In this document: positions 1 through 6,814 of the stretch, piece by piece | Layout of the letters: every line of letters begins with the position of its first letter | How positions within the stretch are numbered: the stretch's first letter is position 1 | Assembly: GCA_049522565.1 (NCBI GenBank) | Contig: JBEKNT010000127.1 | Coordinates: 1 to 16,263, forward strand | Origin: JASHVB01 sp049522565 | Lineage (GTDB): Bacteria > Pseudomonadota > Alphaproteobacteria > Acetobacterales > Acetobacteraceae | Reading direction: 5' to 3' | DNA length: 16,263 nucleotides | The notes under the pieces: model-generated | What the model saw: only the letters and a program-made list of their open reading frames with translations | Database searches by the model: none | What the model was told of the DNA's origin: nothing | Translations under genes and position numbers: made by a program

Positions 1-28
1 CGGCGCGGCCCCGGTACATCGTGACCCC

Positions 29-52
29 CCGCAGCCGGTTTACCGGCTGCGG
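29..52. repeat. Perfect 11-bp inverted repeat (hairpin) near the window start
   Basis: Arms CCGCAGCCGGT (29-39) and ACCGGCTGCGG (42-52) are perfect reverse complements separated by TT, giving a strong GC-rich hairpin. There is no T-run on either side, so a classical intrinsic terminator is not shown. One frame entering from the left ends with TGA at 22-24, so this could be the 3' hairpin of an upstream gene, but only seven codons of that frame are visible and no gene can be named. Confidence 0.5.
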
Positions 53-108
53 AAGATTCAATGTATCTCTCAACGCACTTGGAACGGGTTAAGGCTGTGG
101 TTGCAGGA

Positions 109-187
<79 letters not shown>

Positions 188-212
188 ACGCGGCACGGAC
201 CCCTCCCCCCAA

Positions 213-237
213 CCCCCTCCCACAAGGGGAGGGGGAG
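213..237. repeat. C5TC3/G3AG5 stem-loop repeat, copy 1
   Basis: CCCCCTCCC (213-221) and GGGAGGGGG (227-235) are perfect complements around a 5-base loop. Nearly the same 25-base unit recurs at 13640-13664, differing at one loop base, so this is a dispersed element and not an smc-specific signal. Similar C-rich stem-loops are common between genes in high-GC Alphaproteobacteria (background knowledge). It lies just upstream of the smc ribosome-binding site and could lie in the smc leader. Confidence 0.7.
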
Positions 238-253
238 ACAGGCCGCCAGTGAC

Positions 254-258
254 AGGAG
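254..258 (+). promoter_or_regulatory. Shine-Dalgarno AGGAG fixing the smc start
   Basis: AGGAG at 254-258 is followed by seven bases and then TTG at 266, which is ideal spacing. Residues after this TTG match the usual beginning of SMC proteins (a short beta strand, then the GFKSF motif), so this site decides the start against the longer open frame to the left. Confidence 0.75.
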
Positions 259-265
259 TACGCCT

Positions 266-3200
266 TTGCCCGTCAGCTTCCGCCGCCTGCGCATCGCCGG
301 GTTCAAGAGCTTCGCCGAGCCGGTCAGCGTCGAGATCATGCCCGGGCTGACCGGCGTCGTCGGCCCGAACGGCTGCGGCAAGTCGAACGTGGTGGAGGCG
401 TTGCGCTGGGCGATGGGCGAGAACAGCGCCCGCAGCCTGCGCGGCGGCGAGATGGACGACGTGATCTTCGCCGGCACCACCGCCCGCGCCTCGCGCAACA
501 TCGCCGAGGTGACGCTGTTCCTGGACGAGACCGCCGGCGCGGTGCCGCCGCCGTTCCATGAGCAAGCGGAATTGCAGATCAGCCGGCAGATCGAGCGAGG
601 CTCGGGCAGCACCTACCGGGTGAATGGCCACGAGGTGCGGGCGCGCGACGTGCAGACCCTGTTCGCCGACCTGGCGTCCGGCGCGCGCGCCTCCGGCATG
701 GTGAGCCAGGGCCGCGTCGGCGCGCTGGTCGCCGCCCGGCCGGAAGACCGTCGCGCCGTGCTGGAGGAAGCCGCCGGCATCACCGGCCTGCACGCCCGCC
801 GGCACGAGGCCGAGTTGAAGCTGCGCGCCGCCGAGGCGAATCTGGCACGCGCCGAGGACCTGCGCGGCCAGTTGGAGACGCAGCTCGCCGGCTTGAAGCG
901 GCAGGCGCGCCAGGCCAGCCGCTACCGCAACATCTCCGGCGCGATCCGCGCGGCCGAGGCCGACCTGCTGGCGATCCAGCGCGCCCGGGTGGAGACGGCA
1001 CGGGCGGCAGCGCAGGCGGCGCTGCACGACGCCGGGCAGGCGGTGGCCGCGGCGACCGAGACCGCCATCGCGGCAGGTGCCCTCGCCGCGGAAGCCGCCG
1101 CCGCGTTGCCGTCATTGCGGGACAGCGAGGCGGTCGCCCGCACCAGCCTGGAGCGCCACCGGGTGGTGCAGGAGCAGCTTGCGGCGGAGGAGGGCCGGGC
1201 TCGCGCGGCACTGGCCGATGCGGTGCGGCGGCTGGACCAGCTTCGCCGCGACTTGGCGCATGCGGAGCAATTGCGCCGTGATGCCGCCGCCGCCGAACAG
1301 CGGCTGGGTGCCGAGGCCGCGACCCTGGCGGAGGCGGATGCCGGACATGCAGCGCGGGCCGTCGCCGCCGCGTCGGAGGCGGCCGAGGCGGCGGAAGCGG
1401 TGCGGTTGGCCGAGGCCGATACCAACCGCGCGACCGAGGCGGCGGCGGAGGCCAATGCGCGCGTGCAGACCGCCTCGCAGATGCTGTTGCAGGCCGAGCA
1501 ACGGTCGCGGCGGGTGGCTGAGCAATTCGGCCGGTTGCAGGAGGAACGCGCGCGGATTGGCGCCCAGCAGGTCGATCTGGCGCGGCTGGACGTGGCGCAG
1601 CATGAGCAATCGGCGGCCGAGACGGCGCTGGCGGAGTTCCGCGATGCGCTGGAGCAGATCGAACAGGTCCGGGCGGCCACAGCGGCGGCGCTGGCGGCGG
1701 CGCGGGCGGGAGAATCCAGTGCCGACTCGACGCGCGCGAAGCTCGCAGCCGAGGCGCAGGCGTTGGCGGAAGTGCTGGCGGTCAAGGATGGCGAGCGCTG
1801 GCCGCCGATGGTCGATGCCCTGGTGGTGCCGGATGGGCTGGAGACGGCGCTCGGTGCGGCGCTGGGCGAGGAGCTGACCTCGGCGCTGGATCCGGATGCG
1901 GCGCGGCACTGGCGTGTGCTGCCGGCGTTCGACCCGCCGCCGGCCTTGCCGGAGGGGGCGGTTGCGCTGGCCTCGCTGGTGCAGGGGCCGCCGGCCCTGG
2001 CGCGGGCTCTGTCGCAAATCGGTCTGGTGGAAGACGAAGCTATCGGCGAGGGACAGCAGTCCGCTTTGGCACCGGGCCAGGTATTGGTCTCACGCAGCGG
2101 CGCTATCTGGCGTTGGGACGGCTATACCATTCACGCCGGTACCCCCACCCAGGCCGCGGTGCGGCTGCGGCAGCGCAACCGGTTGACGACGTTGCGCGAG
2201 CAACTGGCGTTTGCGGTTCGCGCCGTAGAGGCGGCGCGGACGCGGCGGGAGGAGGCCGAGAAAGCGGCGCAGGATGCCGCCGCGGCGGAGCAACGCTGCC
2301 GGGCGGCACGGCGCGACGCGGAGCAACGCTTGCAGCGTGCCGTCGCTGCGCTGGCCCAACTGCGCAACCAGGCGGAGGCCGCCACGGCGCGTCTCGCCGC
2401 GGTGGAGCAGCAGATTGCGCATTTGTCGGCCGACCGGGATGAGGCTGAGGCGGGATTGGCGCGGGCGCGCGAGGCGCATGCGGCGTTGCCCGACCTGGCA
2501 GCGTTGCGCGCGGCGGTGGATCGGGCGCGCGCCGCGCTCAGCGCCGCGCGGGCCAGGGAGCAGGCGGCGCGGACGGCCGTGGAGACGCTGGCGCGCGAGC
2601 ATGCGGCCCGCACGCAACGCCGCGAACGCATCGCCACCGAAAGCGCTGACTGGCAGCAGCGGGCGCGCGACGCCGCGTCCCGGGTGACGGATCTGGAGGC
2701 GCGCTGCGCCGAGGCGGCGGGAGAGCATGCGGCGCTGGCGGCGGCGCCGGCGCAGATCGCCGACCGTCGTGCCGAGGCGGTGAAAGCGCTGGGCGCGGCC
2801 GAGGCCACGCATCGCCGCGCCGCGGCGGCGCTGACCGCGGCCGCCAGCCGCGCCACCGAGGCGGATCGCGCCTCGCGGGCCGCCGAAGCGGCGCTGGGGA
2901 CGGCCCGGGAGAACGTGGTGCGCGCGGAAGGTGCCGCGGCGCAGGCGAACCAGGCCTGGGGCACCGTCGCCGAACGCATCCTGGAGCGGCTCGGGGTGGA
3001 CCCCGCCTTGCCCGACCCGCCGGCCGACCTGTCGCCGGAGACGGAGGAGAAGGCTCGCCGCCGCCTGGAGCGATTGCTCAAGGAACGCGAGGAGATGGGC
3101 CCGGTGAACCTGCGGGCCGATGTCGAGGCCGACGAGGTGGAAAAGCGTCTCGCCACGCTGGCCACCGAGCGTGAGGAACTCGCCACGGCGATCGCCAAGC

Positions 3201-3736
3201 TGCGCGGCTCGATCGGCCACCTGAACCGTGAGGGGCGCGAGCGGCTGAACGCGGTGTTCCAGCAGGTGGACCAGCATTTCCAGGCGCTGTTCACCCGGAT
3301 GTTCGGCGGCGGCCGGGCGCACCTGGCGCTGGTCGGCTCCGACGATCCGCTGGAGGCGGGGCTGGAAATCTACGCCCAGCCGCCAGGCAAGAAGCTGGCG
3401 ACGCTGTCTCTGCTGTCCGGCGGCGAACAGGCGCTGACCGCGCTGTCGCTGATCTTCGCGGTGTTCCGCTGCAATCCGGCGCCGGTCTGCGTGCTGGACG
3501 AGGTTGACGCGCCGCTCGACGACGCCAACGTGGAGCGCTTCTGCACCCTGCTCGAGGACGTGGTGCGGGAGACCGGCACGCGGTTCCTGGTGGTGACGCA
3601 CCATCCGCTGACCATGGCGCGGATGGACCGGCTGTACGGCGTGACAATGCAGGAGCGCGGGGTGTCGCGGCTGCTGTCGGTCGATTTGCAACGCGCCGCG
3701 GCGATGGCGGAACAGCCGCGGATGGCGGCGGAGTAG
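266..3736 (+). CDS. smc: Chromosome segregation/condensation ATPase SMC
   Basis: Structural maintenance of chromosomes protein, 1156 residues, the usual family length. Known role: ATP-dependent DNA loop extrusion and chromosome compaction as a homodimer with ScpA/ScpB. The N-terminal head has the GFKSF motif and Walker A GPNGCGKSN (residues 33-41). Two very Ala/Glu/Arg-rich coiled-coil arms follow, interrupted by a hinge at roughly residues 505-640. The C-terminal head has the signature LSGGEQ (1050-1055) and Walker B VCVLDE (1074-1079, Asp1078 and Glu1079), followed by a D-loop-like APLDD and the switch histidines in VVTHHP. The TTG start is chosen from the spaced AGGAG; the frame stays open further left through the homopolymer tract, but that part is implausible protein. 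scpA/scpB are not in the window. Base composition is extremely GC-rich (48 of 60 bases in 2461-2520). Confidence 0.97.
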   Translation: MPVSFRRLRIAGFKSFAEPVSVEIMPGLTGVVGPNGCGKSNVVEALRWAMGENSARSLRGGEMDDVIFAGTTARASRNIAEVTLFLDETAGAVPPPFHEQAELQISRQIERGSGSTYRVNGHEVRARDVQTLFADLASGARASGMVSQGRVGALVAARPEDRRAVLEEAAGITGLHARRHEAELKLRAAEANLARAEDLRGQLETQLAGLKRQARQASRYRNISGAIRAAEADLLAIQRARVETARAAAQAALHDAGQAVAAATETAIAAGALAAEAAAALPSLRDSEAVARTSLERHRVVQEQLAAEEGRARAALADAVRRLDQLRRDLAHAEQLRRDAAAAEQRLGAEAATLAEADAGHAARAVAAASEAAEAAEAVRLAEADTNRATEAAAEANARVQTASQMLLQAEQRSRRVAEQFGRLQEERARIGAQQVDLARLDVAQHEQSAAETALAEFRDALEQIEQVRAATAAALAAARAGESSADSTRAKLAAEAQALAEVLAVKDGERWPPMVDALVVPDGLETALGAALGEELTSALDPDAARHWRVLPAFDPPPALPEGAVALASLVQGPPALARALSQIGLVEDEAIGEGQQSALAPGQVLVSRSGAIWRWDGYTIHAGTPTQAAVRLRQRNRLTTLREQLAFAVRAVEAARTRREEAEKAAQDAAAAEQRCRAARRDAEQRLQRAVAALAQLRNQAEAATARLAAVEQQIAHLSADRDEAEAGLARAREAHAALPDLAALRAAVDRARAALSAARAREQAARTAVETLAREHAARTQRRERIATESADWQQRARDAASRVTDLEARCAEAAGEHAALAAAPAQIADRRAEAVKALGAAEATHRRAAAALTAAASRATEADRASRAAEAALGTARENVVRAEGAAAQANQAWGTVAERILERLGVDPALPDPPADLSPETEEKARRRLERLLKEREEMGPVNLRADVEADEVEKRLATLATEREELATAIAKLRGSIGHLNREGRERLNAVFQQVDQHFQALFTRMFGGGRAHLALVGSDDPLEAGLEIYAQPPGKKLATLSLLSGGEQALTALSLIFAVFRCNPAPVCVLDEVDAPLDDANVERFCTLLEDVVRETGTRFLVVTHHPLTMARMDRLYGVTMQERGVSRLLSVDLQRAAAMAEQPRMAAE

Positions 3737-4119
3737 GATGGAGACTTTCCCCTTGCGCAAAGCGCGAGGAGAGCACCGGTGCGACGAAAGATTCTCCCCG
3801 GTTGGCCGCTTATCCCGATGCCTATGGGGCTTCACCCGGCCATGACGGTTGGGGCGACCTGGGTGCGCCAGCCGAGAGGCAATCATTCGCACGGTTGCTA
3901 TGCCATCCGGTGCGGCGCGCCTGCTTGAAACTGTTCCGCCATGGCCATGCGACCCGTTTGCCGTGAAACGGCCCTCTAACCAGCCGCTTGCGACGTTGCC
4001 TTGATGCTCCAGCGTGGACACGGCACTGCATTTTCCCTGACATCACCCTTTTGGCCGAAGGTTTCAGCAGGCGGCTTGTCACCGCGCATTGCATCGCGTC
4101 CGATGTCGCCGGCGTCGGC
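3737..4119. other. Gene-free gap between smc and the glycosyltransferase
   Basis: About 380 bases with no convincing gene. It holds a hairpin just after smc, a 10-bp palindrome GCACCGGTGC (3773-3782), and lower-GC sequence leading into the glycosyltransferase. The glycosyltransferase frame stays open upstream to a TTG at 3988, but those codons do not resemble a membrane-protein N-terminus. I see no confident promoter. Confidence 0.5.
3751..3769 (+). terminator. Possible smc terminator hairpin
   Basis: CCTTGCGC (3751-3758) pairs with GCGCGAGG (3762-3769) across an AAA loop, giving eight pairs including one G-U, 15 bases after the smc stop. There is no downstream T-run, so intrinsic termination is only inferred from position and stem. 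Confidence 0.35.
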
Positions 4120-5727
4120 ATGCCTCATCGGTCCGCAGGCTTTTCCCTTGCGCCGGCTGCGACATGCGCTGTCCTGACCCTGCTGGGCTTCGCACTGCGG
4201 TTCTACCATTTGGGCGACCAGCCGCTCTGGCGAGACGAGACCGTCGTCTACTGGTTGGGCAATGAAAGTCTCGGGCGGCTATGGAGTGCGGACCTCGCCC
4301 TGACAGGTATTCATCCTCCGCTATTCTATACCCTGCACCATTTCTGGAACGCGTTCCTCGATGTGATCGGTGTGATGCCGTCAGAGGTTACGGTTCGCCT
4401 ACCCAGTGTGATCATCGGCACGCTCAGCGTACCACTTTTCTACTTTCTGCTTGGTGGTTGCTTCAGCAATCGCGTGGCGGCGATTGGTGCCGCCTGCATC
4501 GCGGCTTCCCCGGCTCACATCGAGTTTTCCCGCTATGCCAAGTCGGAGGTCCTGGTCGTCTTCCTGCTGATCGCATTGCTGGGCTTTACGGTCAGGCTGT
4601 TCACGCTACTTGCAGCCTCATCGCAGGAGCCCCACGACGTGGGGGCGACGCTCAAAAGCCGGCCGTTCCTGGTCAACGCGGCCGGCTATGTGGCGAGCGC
4701 GATTCTGCTGCTCCACGCGCACAGCACCGGATTTGTGGGGCTCTTCATACCTTCAGTCATGTTCGTAACTCTGCTGCTGACGGGTCGCCTGCGGCTGCGG
4801 GCCGTACCGCTTTGGATCGCGCTCAACCTGCTGGTTGTCGCGGGCTTTGCACGCTGGATGGTCCTGCTTTACCGGATCGCCCGCGCGAATACCGGCTACT
4901 ACTGGCTTCAGCGCATCGATTTCTCGCAGGCCGTCGGACGCAGCCTTTATGTCTTTCTCGACAAGTACACCCCGCCATTTCACGCCGACACTCCGTTCGC
5001 CCTGATCGTCGATGCGACGCCAACCGTCATTGTCGGCTGGCTCTTGCTCCTGGGATGCATCGCCGGTCTGCGCCGGGGAGCCGAACGTCGCGGCATTATC
5101 ATCGCGCTATTGACACTGCCTCTGCTTTTCTTCGCGCTCAGCGAGATACGGCCGATTTTCGAGCACTACATCCTGATGATGTTCGCCCTTCCCATGGTCG
5201 CGCTGGCTTACGGTTTCGCCTCGGAGCGCTGGAAGCCCGGACGTCTCGCATCGGTGGTGATGGTGGCCGCCATCGTATTGTTGCTGCTGCCGGCCGACAG
5301 CTACGTTTATCGGGAGTCCAAGGGGCCCTGGAACCAGAGTGCCTACCAGGCGCCAAAAGAGCCATGGAACAAGATCGGCGCGTTTCTTGCGACTCACGTC
5401 GCCGGTCAGGAGGCTGTCCTGTTCTGGCCGGCATACGCCGAATGGTCGACGCGGTTCTATTGGCGGACCGATACAACCGACTGGCGCAGCGTCAACCTCG
5501 GCCGCAACGCGGAATACCGCCCGCTCGATACGGTGCCCGCCATACCGCTCGCGGACGTTGCCGGTTTCACCCGGGACACCCGGCGCGTGTGGGTGGTCGA
5601 GGATCAGTTGGAAATCAACGCCGGTGACCTGGCGGCTTTGCATGCAAGGCTGGCGTCGCAGTTCCCGGACGCTTTCCGAACAGACTTCCCCGCGGGCCTT
5701 CGTGTGATTGAATTCGAGGGCAGGTAG
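4120..5727 (+). CDS. GT-C type membrane glycosyltransferase (family 39/ArnT-like)
   Basis: Predicted polytopic inner-membrane protein of 535 residues. After the first hydrophobic helix (about residues 12-28) comes GDQPLWRDE, with an Asp39-Glu40 pair in the first external loop, and then HPPLFY (65-70). This arrangement is typical of GT-C enzymes of the PMT/ArnT/family 39 group, which use polyprenyl-phosphate-linked sugars outside the membrane. Many Leu/Val/Ala-rich segments follow, then a soluble C-terminal domain (about 400-535) with several Trp and Tyr residues. The substrate cannot be told. ATG 4120 is chosen because the hydrophobic helix starts soon after it; an upstream TTG at 3988 would add 44 unconvincing residues, and no strong Shine-Dalgarno decides the matter. 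G+C is clearly lower than in smc (35 of 60 bases in 4441-4500). It stands alone, with a 383-base gap before it and a small unrelated gene after it. Confidence 0.85.
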   Translation: MPHRSAGFSLAPAATCAVLTLLGFALRFYHLGDQPLWRDETVVYWLGNESLGRLWSADLALTGIHPPLFYTLHHFWNAFLDVIGVMPSEVTVRLPSVIIGTLSVPLFYFLLGGCFSNRVAAIGAACIAASPAHIEFSRYAKSEVLVVFLLIALLGFTVRLFTLLAASSQEPHDVGATLKSRPFLVNAAGYVASAILLLHAHSTGFVGLFIPSVMFVTLLLTGRLRLRAVPLWIALNLLVVAGFARWMVLLYRIARANTGYYWLQRIDFSQAVGRSLYVFLDKYTPPFHADTPFALIVDATPTVIVGWLLLLGCIAGLRRGAERRGIIIALLTLPLLFFALSEIRPIFEHYILMMFALPMVALAYGFASERWKPGRLASVVMVAAIVLLLLPADSYVYRESKGPWNQSAYQAPKEPWNKIGAFLATHVAGQEAVLFWPAYAEWSTRFYWRTDTTDWRSVNLGRNAEYRPLDTVPAIPLADVAGFTRDTRRVWVVEDQLEINAGDLAALHARLASQFPDAFRTDFPAGLRVIEFEGR

Positions 5728-5931
5728 CGGCCCGGCACAGCCCCTGCCTCTGGTTGCGGGCCACCGCGGGTCCCACGCGCGGAGCGAGCGATATTGAACG
5801 CGCCGGGGCTCAGTAAACCAGGGCCATGCAACCGCGGATGCATGCCGTTTTCGTATGCCCCCAACCCTCCTTCTCTCGAAAGAGAATCCGGCAGGCAACC
5901 CGGCTACGCCGAAGCGCGTTATCCAGTGCGG

Positions 5932-6183
5932 ATGTCGGGCGACGGCGACATGGACGAGCATTGGGAATATGTCAGTCTGTCGAAGCGCTTTGAAAGCTTC
6001 GCCGAGAGGGCGACCGATCCAAAACTTGCGGCCGCGTACCGATCCCTGGCGAAGCAGTATCGAATTCTCGACGAGTGGCGACACACGGTGGGGAAGCGCT
6101 ACGAACCTGCTGAATCCTCGCCGAATGCGGCAGCATCTACGGCCCCCGTTACGCACCCGCCGCACCGGCGGAAGCCGTCCTGA
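5932..6183 (+). CDS. Small helical hypothetical protein
   Basis: 83-residue protein of unknown function. Its core, about residues 7-49, is charged and predicted helical, built around FESFAERATDPKLAAAYRSL followed by AKQYRILDEW. The pattern of aromatic/Arg/Ala residues, then Thr-Asp-Pro, then a second helix ending near a Leu resembles short alphaproteobacterial hypothetical proteins of two-helix type; this is recalled by pattern only. The C-terminal third is Pro/Ala/Ser-rich and probably disordered. The start is uncertain: ATG 5932 or ATG 5950 both precede the helical part, and the frame is open to 5794, but the extra 46 residues look non-coding. No strong ribosome-binding site was seen. Confidence 0.5.
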   Translation: MSGDGDMDEHWEYVSLSKRFESFAERATDPKLAAAYRSLAKQYRILDEWRHTVGKRYEPAESSPNAAASTAPVTHPPHRRKPS

Positions 6184-6220
6184 CCCGGCCACCAGCGCGC
6201 GACTTTTACAATCCGGATAC

Positions 6221-6251
6221 ATGGCAGAAACACGTCCGCCCTATCTGCCAT
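6221..6251. repeat. 8-bp inverted repeat in the gap before the secreted protein
   Basis: ATGGCAGA (6221-6228) and TCTGCCAT (6244-6251) are perfect complements 15 bases apart. This could be an operator-like dyad or a weak hairpin for the small gene upstream. Chance cannot be ruled out. Confidence 0.3.
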
Positions 6252-6304
6252 ATCGACCGGCGAAAAGTTTGACCCCGCCTCGGCGCCACCATCGTCATGC
6301 CGCC

Positions 6305-6327
6305 CCCCGGGCACTTGACCCGGGGCC
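6305..6327. repeat. CTTGACCC/GGGG palindromic repeat, copy A
   Basis: CCCCGGG (6305-6311) and CCCGGGG (6319-6325) flank a short spacer, with the core CTTGACCCGGGGCC at 6314-6327. Related cores occur inside the ABC exporter gene at 6874-6888 (opposite orientation, one extra C) and at 8779-8793. The unit resembles the CCGG-CTTGA-CCGG class of dispersed intergenic palindromes known in Alphaproteobacteria (background knowledge). Confidence 0.65.
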
Positions 6328-6398
6328 CGCCATGGCGACGGGCGCGGACCGGTGAGTCGACCTTTACGCCGTCTGGTATCAGGCCACGCAACATGCCG

Positions 6399-6405
6399 AA
6401 GGAGG
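6399..6405 (+). promoter_or_regulatory. Strong Shine-Dalgarno AAGGAGG
   Basis: AAGGAGG at 6399-6405 is separated by six bases from ATG 6412. This near-perfect ribosome-binding site sets the start of the secreted small protein directly before its signal peptide and implies efficient translation. Confidence 0.85.
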
Positions 6406-6411
6406 TTCATC

Positions 6412-6693
6412 ATGCTCACATCGAAGCGTCTCGGCGCCATCAGCGCCATTGCCGGACTTGCCGCGCTCGGCGTGGCGGCCATGCCCGGCCAGGCGCATGC
6501 ATGGTGGCGCGGTCCAGGCATCGGTATCGGCCTCTGGGTGCCGCCCGTCGTGGTCGCGCCGGCGCCGGTCTATGTCCCGCCGCCCGCGTACTACGCTCCG
6601 CCGCCGGTCGCCTATTACGCGCCGCCGCCCCAGCGCCTCTGGGTGCCGCCGCACTGGCAGGGCGGCTACTGGGTCCCCGGCCATTGGGCGTAA
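6412..6693 (+). CDS. Small secreted Pro/Tyr/Trp-rich protein with WVPGHW end
   Basis: 93-residue exported protein. A typical Sec signal peptide (basic start, a hydrophobic Ala/Leu/Gly core at about residues 8-23, and AHA at 28-30 before WWRG) predicts a mature protein of about 63 residues. The mature part has repeated PPPxYYAPPP units and ends in HWQGGYWVPGHW, close to the WxxGxW/YxWGxW repeats of small periplasmic or outer-membrane-associated bacterial proteins of unknown role. It has a very strong ribosome-binding site, so it may be abundant. It is followed 121 bases later by the ABC exporter; no functional link is shown. Function is not assigned. Confidence 0.85.
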   Translation: MLTSKRLGAISAIAGLAALGVAAMPGQAHAWWRGPGIGIGLWVPPVVVAPAPVYVPPPAYYAPPPVAYYAPPPQRLWVPPHWQGGYWVPGHWA

Positions 6694-6814
6694 TCGTCCA
6701 GCCCGACCTGGTCGGCTGCCCGCTATGCGGCCGACCGGGGCGGTCCGGCCATCCCCTGGCCGCTTCCCCGGGTGCATGATTGACGAGCGGCCCTCACAGG
6801 TTCACCGCTGGTCC

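Noticed and set aside
2090..4021. 643-codon open frame on the minus strand opposite smc
   Set aside because: It is Arg/Gly/Gln-rich and has no domain features. It lies opposite a certain SMC gene, and high GC keeps such antisense frames open.
3988..4119. N-terminal extension of the glycosyltransferase
   Set aside because: It starts with TTG without a ribosome-binding site and lacks signal or membrane character; ATG 4120 fits the first helix better.
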